From: CAVQKZ01 sp963837325 | Lineage (GTDB): Bacteria; Actinomycetota; Actinomycetes; Mycobacteriales; Jatrophihabitantaceae | Direction of reading: 5' to 3' | DNA: 64,000 nt | NCBI GenBank assembly: GCA_963837325.1 | Contig: CAWIMV010000004.1 | Span: 1 to 64,000, forward strand | Shown here: piece by piece, positions 1 to 8,006 of the stretch | How positions within the stretch are numbered: position 1 is the first letter of the stretch | Layout of the letters: each line of letters starts with the position of its first letter | Notes under the pieces: model-generated | Seen by the model: the letters and a program-made list of their open reading frames with translations, nothing else | What the model was told of the DNA's origin: nothing | The model's database searches: none | Position numbers and translations under genes: made by a program

Positions 1-165
1 TGCCAGTCAGTAGGCTGCGAGCCCCGCAAGCCGTGCTGCGTGCACAGCTGCAGGCCGCACGGACGAGTGGCTCGATGGCGTCCGCGACCGTTACCTTAGG
101 CTTCCGCGCGCCGGCCCGCGGCCGTCACCACGTCCACGAAGGCGGAGGGAGGACGGCATCATCGA

Positions 166-185
166 GCGGCGCTGACAAGCGCCGC
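166..185 (-). terminator. Hairpin terminator after histidine kinase gene
   Basis: Perfect 8-bp inverted repeat, arms GCGGCGCT (166-173) and AGCGCCGC (178-185), with a four-base loop. It lies about 30 bases beyond the stop of the leftward histidine kinase gene. No T-run follows, which is usual in high-GC actinomycetes. The remainder of 1-215 shows no gene I can support. Confidence 0.6.
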
Positions 186-215
186 GGACGTTGAGCCTGG
201 TGAGTACCCGTGGGC

Positions 216-1334
216 TCAGACGAGAGGCAGATACAACCGGAACCGGCAACCGGTCTGGGTGTTCTCAACTGTGACGGCACCGTTGTGGGCCTCGACGACG
301 CCTCGGGTGATCGCCAGTCCGAGCCCCGCTCCATCGCCGTCCGCGCCGCGGGTTCGCGCCGCGTTGCCCCGGTAGCCGACGTCGAATACTCGCGGCAGGA
401 CGTCGTCGGCGATGCCACCACACTCGTCGTTCACTGTGATCTCGACGTCGCCGGTTCTCGTGTGTTCGAGTCGGACCTCGACGTGGCCGCCTGGCGCGGT
501 GTGCCGGATCGCGTTGGCGACCACGTTCGTGAGCGCCCGGTTGAGTTCGGCGGCGTTGCCGTGCGACCCGGCCGCGCTCGCTAGGCTGCCGGTCAGCGCG
601 ACTTGTTTGGCTGCCGCGAGTGGCTCAAGCGCGGCCAGGCACTCGGACACGAGCCGGGCCAGATTGATCGGATCGGTGCCCCGGGCCAGGGCGCCGGCCT
701 GAATCCGCGAGAGATCGAACAAGTCATCGACCATGCCGGACAGCCGCTGCACCGAAGCGGCGATCTGCTTGTAGTACAGCTCCGGCACTTCGGCCAGACC
801 GTCTTCGAGAGCCTCGGCCATCGCCCGCAGGCCGGCCAACGGTGTGCGCAGATCGTGGCTGACCCAGGCCACGAGCTCACGACGCGACCCTTCCAAAGCC
901 CGCTCGCGCTCTCGCGCGTCGTTCAAGGCGGCGGCGGTCTGAAGCACCTGCTGCTGCAACGCTTGGACGTCGCGGCTCAGCCGAGGCTGCGGTCCTGCTG
1001 GAAGCTGCCCCAAGCCGAGCTTGGTCACCGCATCCCCGACGGCTCGGTGCTCGCGCTCGACCCGTCGCGCCGCCGCGACCGCGCCGGCCAGCGCCAGCAA
1101 GCCGGCGGCGATGGTCAGGACGACAAGTTGCGGTTCGTCACCGGTCGGCAGCAGCATGCTGTGCACCGCGCCGAGCAGAGCACCGGCCGAAGCCGCCGTG
1201 CCGGTCAGTGTCACCGAAAGCATCAACCAGCCGAACGTACGGCGGCGAACCGGCCAGGTCAGCAGCCACGCGGCCAGCGCGGCCGCCGCTGCCCACGCCA
1301 GCGCGTGACCCACGTTCGCCCACGTCAGGTTCAC
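216..1334 (-). CDS. Sensor histidine kinase (HisKA/HATPase_c)
   Basis: Membrane sensor kinase, 372 residues. Three hydrophobic segments occur near residues 8-26, 36-58 and 69-90, followed by a charged linker and the dimerisation/phosphoacceptor box VSHDLRTPLAG with His160. The C-terminal ATP-binding domain shows the N box (NVVANAIRH), a D/G box degenerate at ECGG, and the GLGLAI glycine-rich motif. There is almost no extracytoplasmic loop, so it probably senses a signal in or at the membrane, as do intramembrane-sensing kinases linked to envelope stress. It follows the OmpR-family regulator gene in the same direction with a 61-base gap and is the last gene before a hairpin. The signal is unknown. 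Confidence 0.9.
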   Translation of the reverse strand: MNLTWANVGHALAWAAAAALAAWLLTWPVRRRTFGWLMLSVTLTGTAASAGALLGAVHSMLLPTGDEPQLVVLTIAAGLLALAGAVAAARRVEREHRAVGDAVTKLGLGQLPAGPQPRLSRDVQALQQQVLQTAAALNDARERERALEGSRRELVAWVSHDLRTPLAGLRAMAEALEDGLAEVPELYYKQIAASVQRLSGMVDDLFDLSRIQAGALARGTDPINLARLVSECLAALEPLAAAKQVALTGSLASAAGSHGNAAELNRALTNVVANAIRHTAPGGHVEVRLEHTRTGDVEITVNDECGGIADDVLPRVFDVGYRGNAARTRGADGDGAGLGLAITRGVVEAHNGAVTVENTQTGCRFRLYLPLV

Positions 1335-1395
1335 CGACCCTCCTTCGTCGTACCGGACCGACGCGATACCGGTTGGCTCGCTCCGTCCACCCGGC

Positions 1396-2076
1396 TCACG
1401 CGGCCTCCAGCCGATAGCCCACGCCCCACACGGTCTGGATCAGGCGCGGGCTGGTCGGATCCGCCTCGACCTTCTCCCGTAACCGGCGGACATGCACCGT
1501 CACAGTGGACTGATCACCGAAGGACCACCCCCATACGTCTCGCATGAGCTGCGCGCGCGTGTAGGTGACGCCGGGATGGGCCAGCAGGAACGCGAGCAGG
1601 TCGAACTCGCGCACGGTCAGCCTCAGCTCGGCACCGTCGCGGGTGGCGCGCCGCGACGCCTGATCCAGCTCGAGATTGCCGACCCGAACGGGACGGCCGG
1701 GCCGGGGCGCAGTGCCGGACCGGCGCAGCAACGCCTCCACCCGCAGAACGAGCTCCCGCGGTGAGAACGGCTTGGTGACATAGTCGTCCGCGCCGACTTC
1801 CAGCCCAGCGATACGGTCGTCAACCTCACCAAGAGCGGTCAGCATGATCACCGGAAGCTCCGGATGCGTAGCCCGCAGTCGACGACACACCTCCAGCCCG
1901 TCCAGCTCGGGAAGCATCACGTCGAGAAGCACCAGATCGGGCACCTCCGCGGCGATCAGCGCCAACCCGGCCGGGCCGGTGGCCGCACGCCGGGTCGAAT
2001 GGCCCGTCCGATTGAGATAGCTGACCACGACCGAGGCGAGCGTCGGATCGTCCTCGACGATGACCACGGCAGACAC
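1396..2076 (-). CDS. OmpR/PhoB-family response regulator
   Basis: Two-component DNA-binding regulator of 226 residues from a GTG start at 2076; this start places the receiver-domain beta-1 strand (VVIVEDD) at residue 4, as in the family, whereas the open frame upstream of it carries no recognisable domain. Receiver domain 1-120 with acidic pair Asp9/Asp10 and phosphoacceptor Asp52 (LLDVMLPELDG), then the switch Lys in YVTKPFSP. The C-terminal winged helix (about 130-225) has the usual LTVREFDLL and GVGYRLE motifs of the Trans_reg_C family. It is transcribed ahead of its cognate kinase (216-1334), so the pair forms one leftward operon, divergent from the secreted propeller gene. Confidence 0.92.
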   Translation of the reverse strand: MSAVVIVEDDPTLASVVVSYLNRTGHSTRRAATGPAGLALIAAEVPDLVLLDVMLPELDGLEVCRRLRATHPELPVIMLTALGEVDDRIAGLEVGADDYVTKPFSPRELVLRVEALLRRSGTAPRPGRPVRVGNLELDQASRRATRDGAELRLTVREFDLLAFLLAHPGVTYTRAQLMRDVWGWSFGDQSTVTVHVRRLREKVEADPTSPRLIQTVWGVGYRLEAA

Positions 2077-2303
2077 GCCCCCAGCGTAGGTCGGGACCCG
2101 CTGGTGAGGGAGCCGGCGCGGCCACGCAACCCGATCCGTCACCGGACTGTAAGAACCCGGCCTTGACCTTGCATTCGCCTGTTCTCGACCGCGTTCCCCG
2201 TAGTTCTTACGAACCACGAACGAAGCGATGCAAACGGCAAGCAAAGCCTCAACCGGCGCTAAGAATCGGTGCAGCACCTCCGCTACCAGCCCTGAGGAGC
2301 ATC
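2077..2303. promoter_or_regulatory. Divergent promoter region with GTAAGAAC inverted repeat
   Basis: This 227-base gap separates the leftward response regulator from the rightward propeller gene. It holds an 8-bp inverted repeat, GTAAGAAC (2149-2156) and GTTCTTAC (2203-2210), and a short tandem ACGAACC/ACGAACG just after the second arm. Such half-sites could bind the OmpR-type regulator encoded next door; that is inference from position only. Confidence 0.35.
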
Positions 2304-3485
2304 ATGAAGACCACTGCCCGCATCGCCGCCTTCGGCGCCACCGCCGGTCTCAGCGCAGCCGCCGCAGCGGCCGTACTTGCCGGCCCGGCCGCTGCGTCGC
2401 CCGTCGCGCGGCCGGACCACAAACCAGCTCAACAACCCAGTCAGCAGCACCCACATCGTGTCGCCGGCGCCGTGTTCGTGCAGACCGACAACCTGGCCGG
2501 CAACGCGATCGTCGCGTACAGCCGCGCCACCGACGGGACGCTCACCCAAGCCCGGGTCTACCCGACCGGCGGGCTCGGGGGGCAGCTCACCGGCTCCGTC
2601 GTCGACCACACCGCTTCACAGGGCGCACTCGCCTACGATTCGGCCAACCACCTGCTGTACGCGGTCAACGCCGGCAGCAACACTGTGACCAGCTTCGCGG
2701 TCCGCGGCCACCACCTGACCAGGCTGCAGACCATTGCCTCCGGCGGCACGTTCCCGGTCAGCATCACTGTCCACGGACAACACGTCTACGTGCTCAACGC
2801 CCGCGGCGGCGGCTCCATCCAGGGCTACCTGCGGTTCGGTGGACTGCTCGTCAGAGTCCCCTCCTGGCACCGCGACCTCGGGTTCAATCCCAACCCCAGC
2901 CCGGAGTTCACCAGCACCCCCGGTCAGATCGCCTTCACCCCCGACGGATCCAAGCTGATCGTCACGACCAAGGGTGACGGGCAGAGCATCGAGGTGTTCC
3001 GGGTCGGCCGGCTGGGCCTGTCACGCAAACCGGTCGTGACCCCGGACCCGGGCAACGTGCCGTTCGCGGTCGCCTTCGACAAGCAGCATCATCTTGTGAT
3101 CGCCGAGGCCGGTCCGTCGGCCGTGGCGACCTTCACGGTCAACCGCGACGCCACGCTGCGCCTGATCACGCGCACCACCACCGGCCAAGCCGCGGCCTGC
3201 TGGGTCACCACCACCGGCGACAAGGTGTACGTGTCGAACGCCGGTAGCGCCACGGTCTCCGGGTACATCAACCACCACGGCAACCTGACCGCACTCGGCA
3301 ACACCACCACCGACCCGGGCACTGTGGACGCCGCGGTCTCGGCCAACGGACGGTTCCTCTACGTTCAGACCGGTGCCAACGGCGTGGTCGACGAATTCAA
3401 GATCGGCCGTAACGGTTCGCTCACCGAGATCGGATCGGTCACCGTCCCCGGTGGCGCCGGCGGAGAGGGCATCATCGCCAACTGA
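2304..3485 (+). CDS. Secreted beta-propeller protein (lactonase/YVTN-like)
   Basis: Exported 393-residue protein. The ATG at 2304 is preceded by GAGGAG about five bases upstream and starts a clear signal peptide: Lys at residue 2, then an Ala-rich hydrophobic core to about residue 28 and a likely AAA-S cleavage site near 31. The mature part is a run of repeated beta-rich blades with motifs such as ANHLLYAVNAGSNTVTSF, TPDGSKLIVTTKG and ANGRFLYVQTG, typical of seven-bladed propellers of the 6-phosphogluconolactonase/YVTN type. In this family such secreted forms seldom have proven enzyme activity, so the substrate or partner is unknown. A strong terminator follows at 3496-3530, so the gene is probably monocistronic. 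Confidence 0.85.
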   Translation: MKTTARIAAFGATAGLSAAAAAAVLAGPAAASPVARPDHKPAQQPSQQHPHRVAGAVFVQTDNLAGNAIVAYSRATDGTLTQARVYPTGGLGGQLTGSVVDHTASQGALAYDSANHLLYAVNAGSNTVTSFAVRGHHLTRLQTIASGGTFPVSITVHGQHVYVLNARGGGSIQGYLRFGGLLVRVPSWHRDLGFNPNPSPEFTSTPGQIAFTPDGSKLIVTTKGDGQSIEVFRVGRLGLSRKPVVTPDPGNVPFAVAFDKQHHLVIAEAGPSAVATFTVNRDATLRLITRTTTGQAAACWVTTTGDKVYVSNAGSATVSGYINHHGNLTALGNTTTDPGTVDAAVSANGRFLYVQTGANGVVDEFKIGRNGSLTEIGSVTVPGGAGGEGIIAN

Positions 3486-3495
3486 ACCCACACTC

Positions 3496-3530
3496 GGGTG
3501 GCCTAGCCGGCAACGACGGCTAGGCCACCC
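3496..3530 (+). terminator. Strong hairpin terminator
   Basis: Perfect 14-bp stem, GGGTGGCCTAGCCG (3496-3509) with CGGCTAGGCCACCC (3517-3530), seven-base loop, ten bases after the propeller stop codon. It separates that gene from the tetracycline-resistance gene. Confidence 0.85.
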
Positions 3531-3609
3531 TTGCCGACTAAACCGTTCGCCCGCTGCGCCCTCCGCGCGTAGCGTCAAACCGACCAGAGTTACGTCTCCA
3601 GGAGGCATC

Positions 3610-3729
3610 GTGCGCCGAGCTGCGTTCGTTCCCAACGTTGCTGCCCGACCTCGATCCTCGGAGACCGTTTTCGATGCACCAGCCCGACACTCTCAACCTC
3701 GGCATCCTTGCCCACGTCGACGCAGGTAA
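3610..3729 (+). CDS. Possible leader ORF overlapping tet gene start
   Basis: A GTG at 3610 stands four bases after a consensus AGGAGG (3600-3605), the best ribosome-binding site in this intergenic region. The frame runs 39 codons, is rich in Arg, and stops at 3729, 56 bases inside the resistance gene in another frame. Known Tet(M)-type genes carry a leader peptide involved in attenuation, which makes the layout suggestive. It could equally be chance open frame in high-GC DNA, since no conserved peptide is recognised and the codons are not obviously selected. Confidence 0.35.
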   Translation: MRRAAFVPNVAARPRSSETVFDAPARHSQPRHPCPRRRR

Positions 3730-5641
3730 GACGAGCCTGACCGAACGCTGCTTGTTCCAAGCCGGCCTGCTCGATGCCCTCGGCAGCGTCGATGCCGGTA
3801 CCACCCAAACCGACTCGATGCCGCTCGAACGTCGCCGTGGGATCACCATTCGCACGAATGTCGCGTCGTTCTGCGTCGACGACGTGCAGATCAACCTGAT
3901 CGATACTCCCGGACACCCTGATTTCATCGCGGAGGTCGACCGCGCCCTCACCGTGCTGGACGGCGCCGTGCTGCTCATCTCCGCGGTCGAAGGCGTTCAA
4001 GCGCAGACCGTGATCCTGTGGCGCGCGCTGCGACGCTTTCGGATCCCGACGTTGGTTTTCGTGAACAAGCTCGACCGCGAGGGGGCTGACCTGACGCGCG
4101 TGGTGGGTGAGGTCCGCGCTCGCCTGGACCCGCGCGCCCTCATCCTGTCGCGGGCTACTGACACCGGCTCGGCGTCCGTTGCGGTGCGCGCCAGGCACCT
4201 GGACCGCGCCGACGGTCTTGAACAACTCGCTGAACTGGATAACTCGGCGCTCCGGGCGTGGGCCGAGGAACGAACGCTGTCACCCGAGCAGATCGAGCGC
4301 ACTGTGCGTCGAATGATCGGACGCGGCCAGGTCGCGGCTGTGCTGGCTGGCTCTGCCCTCACCGGTGCCGGCGTCGCCGAGCTAGCCCGAGCAATGACGC
4401 GCTATCTGCCGCACCCACAGCTAGACCCGGATGCAAAACCCGCTGGTGTGGTGTTCAAGATCGACCATGACGAGCGGGGCAAGCACGTGTACGTGCGAAT
4501 GAGAGCCGGCGAAGTAACCGTGCGCGACCGGCTCTCACTTGCCGGGCGCGAACCCGAACGGGTCACCGGCATGCGCATCTGCCGACCCGGTGGCTTATCC
4601 AGTGTTCCGTGCGCGCGAGCCGGGCATATCGCAGTGCTGGATGGCTTGCGCGGGGCGCGGATCGGCGACCGGTTCGGTGCTTTTCACCCGGACGATGACG
4701 TGAGCGTCCGGCCGCCACTGGCCGAAGCCGTCGTCGAACCGCGGCGGCCCGAGCAGCGCGGAACGCTATTTGCGGCGCTCACCGAGCTGGCCGACGCAGA
4801 CCCGTTGATCGCGCTTCGATCGGACGACACCGACCGCGACATCCGGGTGAGCCTGCACGGCGAAGTGCAGAAGGAGGTGCTGAGCGCGGTACTGGCCGAG
4901 GACTACGGCGTCCCGGTGGAGTTCCGCGAAACCACCGTCGTGTGCATTGAACGTGTCGTCGGCATCGGCGCGTCAGTCGATCGCATCAAGGAAGGCGACA
5001 ACCCCTACCTCGCGACGATCGGATTGCGCATCGAACCGGCGCCGATCGGCTCCGGCATTCGCTTCGCGCTCGAGGTCGAGCGCGGTGCGATGCCGCCCGC
5101 GTTCTTCGCAGCCACCGAGGAGGGCGCCCACACCGCGCTGGGCCAAGGCCTGTCCGGGTGGGCCGTGGAAGACTGCCTCGTGACGATGACTGATGCCGAC
5201 TACTTGGCTCGGCAGAGCCACGCGCATCAGAAGTTCAACAAGGCGTTCTCCAGCGTCGCGGCCGATTACCGACAGCTCGCACCCGTGGTTCTGATGACCG
5301 CGCTCCGACAGGCCGGGACACAGGTGTGCGAACCGATGCATGCATTCGATCTTGACGTCCCGTCGCCGTCTGCTGGCGCGGTGACGTCTGTGCTGGGACG
5401 GGTCGGTGCGAACGTCGTGGACTTCACTGTCGAGGCCGGATATACCCGCCTGGCCGGCATCGTCCCCGCCGCCCGGATCCGCGACATCACGACGCGGCTC
5501 GCCAGGCTCACCAACGGGGAAGGCGCATTCACCAGCGAGTTCGACCACCACCGCCCCCTGCAGGACGCACCGCCGGTGAAGCCGCGACGCGGCGCCGATC
5601 CCGGCGATCGTGAGACATGGTTTCGCGCGCATCCGCGCTGA
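3674..5641 (+). CDS. Tetracycline resistance ribosomal protection protein (Tet(M)/Otr(A) type)
   Basis: Translational GTPase of the EF-G-like ribosomal protection family, 655 residues from the ATG at 3674, close to the 640-665 typical for Tet(M)/Otr(A). Such proteins bind the ribosome and dislodge tetracycline. The GTPase domain shows G1 AHVDAGKT (13-20), switch region RRRGITIRT, G3 DTPGHPDF and G4 NKLD. Beyond it are the domain II barrel, EF-G domain III (EVQKEVLSAVL), domain IV (FRETTVVCIERVVG) and domain V (PSAGAVTSVLGRVGA). The ending WFRAHPR is unlike Tet(M). Divergent actinomycete members exist in producers and non-producers, so actual resistance is inferred. The ATG has only a weak GGAG; a TTG at 3638 is a less likely alternative start. 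Confidence 0.85.
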   Translation: MHQPDTLNLGILAHVDAGKTSLTERCLFQAGLLDALGSVDAGTTQTDSMPLERRRGITIRTNVASFCVDDVQINLIDTPGHPDFIAEVDRALTVLDGAVLLISAVEGVQAQTVILWRALRRFRIPTLVFVNKLDREGADLTRVVGEVRARLDPRALILSRATDTGSASVAVRARHLDRADGLEQLAELDNSALRAWAEERTLSPEQIERTVRRMIGRGQVAAVLAGSALTGAGVAELARAMTRYLPHPQLDPDAKPAGVVFKIDHDERGKHVYVRMRAGEVTVRDRLSLAGREPERVTGMRICRPGGLSSVPCARAGHIAVLDGLRGARIGDRFGAFHPDDDVSVRPPLAEAVVEPRRPEQRGTLFAALTELADADPLIALRSDDTDRDIRVSLHGEVQKEVLSAVLAEDYGVPVEFRETTVVCIERVVGIGASVDRIKEGDNPYLATIGLRIEPAPIGSGIRFALEVERGAMPPAFFAATEEGAHTALGQGLSGWAVEDCLVTMTDADYLARQSHAHQKFNKAFSSVAADYRQLAPVVLMTALRQAGTQVCEPMHAFDLDVPSPSAGAVTSVLGRVGANVVDFTVEAGYTRLAGIVPAARIRDITTRLARLTNGEGAFTSEFDHHRPLQDAPPVKPRRGADPGDRETWFRAHPR

Positions 5642-5704
5642 CACAGGGAGAGTCAACGCGACGGATCATCCGCCGGCGCGGCGTGACTGCGGGCTCGGAC
5701 GCCG

Positions 5705-7054
5705 TCAGGTCTTGCCGCGGGCGCGCAGGAAGCGGGCGTTGCCCTCGGCCGCGTCGACGATCGGTTCCGGATAGTCCAGGGCCGCACGCTGTTCGGCGGG
5801 CAGTCGCCACGGCTCGTGGACGCGGGAACCTGGGATGGTGCGCAGTTCCGGGACGTGGCGGCGCACGTATTCCCCGTCGGGGTCGTAGCGGTGGGCCTGG
5901 CCAATGATGTTGTAGGTGCGGTTGAAGCGGGAGTCTGTGCCGGTGCCGGCGACCCACTGCCAGTTCAGCGTGTTGTTCGCGACGTCGCCGTCAACGAGAA
6001 GATCGGCAAAGTGCGCTGCACCCAGCCGCCAGTCCAGGTACAGCGTCTTGGTCAGGAAGTGGGCCACGATCAGCCGGGCCCGGTTGTGCATCCAACCCTC
6101 GGCGGCAAGCTGCCGCACGCCGGCATCCACGATCGGCAGCCCGGTGCGACCTCGTTGCCAGGCCGCGAACTCGCCCGGAGCGTGCCGCCACCGGTCACCG
6201 CGCGGGCGCAGGTCGGCGCGGGTCACCTCAGGTCGCGCGGCGAGCACTTGGGCGTGGAATTCGCGCCAGGCCACCTGCCGGGCGAACCCGTCGGTGATCC
6301 CGCGACGGGCGAGAATGTCGACGGGAGACAGACAACCGAAGTGCAGGTACGGCGACAGCCGGCTGGTGGCGTCCGCGGCCAGATCGTCGTGCGTCTCGTC
6401 GTAGCGGCGCGCCGTGGTGCGCAGCCACAAGCCCAGCCGCTCTCGCCCGGCGCTCTCGCCACCACGCGGTAGTCGCGGCGAAATCGGGCCGGAACAGATG
6501 CTCCGCGCCGACGGCGCCTGGCTGCCCACAACTTTGTCGGGCATGGCGATGTGGCGAGGCGCGGGTAGGGGCTTGCGGTGTGGCTCGGCCCGCCAACGTC
6601 GGTAGTAGGCGGCGAACACGCTCATGTGACCGACGCCGCCCGTCGGCCGGATACGGCTAGGCGGGACCGCGAACAGCGCGTCCTCGTGCACCACCAGCTC
6701 GCAATCCAACGCTTCGGCGAGTCGCTGTTCACGGCGCCTCGCGTAGCCGCTGACATCGCCAGCAATATGCACCGCGTCCGCACCGACCTCGCGCACCAGC
6801 GCCGCGACCTCATCGACCACGTCGCCGCGGCGGATCACCAGCCCTGCGCCGCGCTCATGCAACGCAGTACCCAGGTCATGCAACGCCTCAGCGAGGAAGG
6901 TGGCCCGGTTCGGTCGGTTGAACCCGCCGGACAGGATCGCGTCGTCCAGCACGAACATCGGCACGATCCGCTCATGCGCCGCAAGCGCGTGCCACAAAAC
7001 CGGGTTGTCGTGAACCCGCAAATCCCGGGTGAACAGCACTACGCCGACGCTCAC
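5705..7054 (-). CDS. phrB: Deoxyribodipyrimidine photolyase
   Basis: Class I CPD photolyase/cryptochrome family protein, 449 residues, predicted to repair UV-induced pyrimidine dimers with FADH- and an antenna pigment. The N-terminal alpha/beta antenna domain (1-130) opens with VVLFTRDLRVHDNPVL. The FAD-binding domain (about 200-440) has SRLSPYLHFGCLSP, VAWREFHAQVL and the hallmark stretch WMHNRARLIVAHFLTK followed by DGDVANNTLNWQWVAGTG. The central linker around residues 175-205 is Pro/Ser/Arg-rich and loosely conserved. The ATG at 7054 overlaps the stop of the small upstream gene (ATGA), which implies translational coupling. It is the last gene of this leftward pair and ends 64 bases from the convergent tet gene. 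Confidence 0.95.
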   Translation of the reverse strand: MSVGVVLFTRDLRVHDNPVLWHALAAHERIVPMFVLDDAILSGGFNRPNRATFLAEALHDLGTALHERGAGLVIRRGDVVDEVAALVREVGADAVHIAGDVSGYARRREQRLAEALDCELVVHEDALFAVPPSRIRPTGGVGHMSVFAAYYRRWRAEPHRKPLPAPRHIAMPDKVVGSQAPSARSICSGPISPRLPRGGESAGRERLGLWLRTTARRYDETHDDLAADATSRLSPYLHFGCLSPVDILARRGITDGFARQVAWREFHAQVLAARPEVTRADLRPRGDRWRHAPGEFAAWQRGRTGLPIVDAGVRQLAAEGWMHNRARLIVAHFLTKTLYLDWRLGAAHFADLLVDGDVANNTLNWQWVAGTGTDSRFNRTYNIIGQAHRYDPDGEYVRRHVPELRTIPGSRVHEPWRLPAEQRAALDYPEPIVDAAEGNARFLRARGKT

Positions 7055-7254
7055 CGCACACCCGCCCGATTCGCCGCCACTGAAACGGTGGAAGAAGGAA
7101 GCGCAGACGGCAGGAGCTGCTCGACGTGGAAGCGAAGGTTCGGCCGGGCGGTCCTCACCCGCTCAACCGCTTGGGCGACACCGACGGCTCCCTGCACCTC
7201 GGGGTGGTTGTGGTCGAACCAGTCCGGGTGGATGAAATTGGACTCAGCTCGCAT
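7051..7254 (-). CDS. Small hypothetical protein coupled to photolyase
   Basis: Frame of 67 codons from the ATG at 7254; GTG codons at and just before it (up to about 18 residues further) are alternative starts. The stop shares bases with the photolyase start (ATGA), and third positions are strongly G/C in this frame, both of which support real coding. The product has Asp/His-rich residues near the start (HPDWFDHNHPEV) and an amphipathic helix (AVGVAQAVERVRTARP). No family is recognised, and it may be the tail of a longer, decayed gene because the frame stays open upstream. Coupling suggests a role next to DNA repair or light response, nothing more specific. Confidence 0.45.
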   Translation of the reverse strand: MRAESNFIHPDWFDHNHPEVQGAVGVAQAVERVRTARPNLRFHVEQLLPSALPSSTVSVAANRAGVR

Positions 7255-7355
7255 CACTCGATTATTGAGCACGAGCACGCCGCTGCCGTCGGTGCGGTCG
7301 ACGCACCTCGTCCCGATTGACCAGAGCTGCAAGGGACGAGGCCAGGTTTCGCGTG

Positions 7356-8006
7356 CTACGAGCGCAGGTAGCGCAGGACCGCGAGGACGCGGCGGTTGTC
7401 GGCCTCGTCCGGGGGCAGCCCAAGCTTGTCGAAGACGCTTGCCACGTGCTTTTCCACGGTCCCGCCGGTTACCACGAGCGCGTCGGCGATGCCGGCGTTC
7501 GAACGGCCCTCCGCCATCAGCGCCAGCGCGTGGCGCTCGCGCGCGGTGAGCGCCGCCAGGCCGTCGGCGCGGCGACTGGCGCGCAGCAGCTGACCGACGA
7601 CCTCGGGGTCGAGCGCTGTGCCACCCGCGGCGACCCGCTCCAGCGCGTCGACGAACTCGGCCACGTCGGCTACCCGCTCCTTCAACAGGTACCCAGCACC
7701 CGCTGCGTTGCCTTCCAGTAGTCGAGCCGTGTATTTGGTCTCGATGTACTGCGACAGCACCAGCACTCCGGTGTGGGGGTGCTGGCTGCGGATCTCTAGC
7801 GCCGCGCGCAGTCCCTCGTCGGTGTGCGTCGGCGGCATCCGGATGTCGGCCACCACGACGTCGGGCTGATGCTCGGCCACGGCGGCGAGCAGGGCGTCGC
7901 CATCGCCAACGGCCGCGCACACCCGGTGGCTGTGGTCCTCGATCAGCCGGGCCAGCCCGGCCCGGAACAGCGCCGCGTCCTCGGCGATCACGACCCGCAG
8001 ACTCAT
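7356..8006 (-). CDS. NarL/LuxR-family response regulator
   Basis: Two-component regulator, 216 residues. Receiver domain 1-125 with acidic Glu9/Asp10, phosphoacceptor Asp54 (VVVADIRMPPTHTDEG) and Lys in GYLLKERV. The C-terminal LuxR-type helix-turn-helix (about 150-213) reads LTARERHALALMAEGRSNAGIA then VTGGTVEKHVASVFDKLGL, matching the GerE/LuxR pattern. The PPTHTDEG signature is common in actinomycete regulators paired with HisKA_3 kinases that carry a sensor domain, and the kinase here is such a protein. Its ATG overlaps the kinase stop (ATGA, 8003-8006). It is last in an operon behind an ABC exporter, which it probably regulates. Confidence 0.93.
   Translation of the reverse strand: MSLRVVIAEDAALFRAGLARLIEDHSHRVCAAVGDGDALLAAVAEHQPDVVVADIRMPPTHTDEGLRAALEIRSQHPHTGVLVLSQYIETKYTARLLEGNAAGAGYLLKERVADVAEFVDALERVAAGGTALDPEVVGQLLRASRRADGLAALTARERHALALMAEGRSNAGIADALVVTGGTVEKHVASVFDKLGLPPDEADNRRVLAVLRYLRS

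Noticed and set aside
7051..7920. Long minus-strand frame covering the small gene and the LuxR regulator
   Set aside because: Upstream of about 7320 it runs inside the recognised response regulator in another frame; only the last part is credible.
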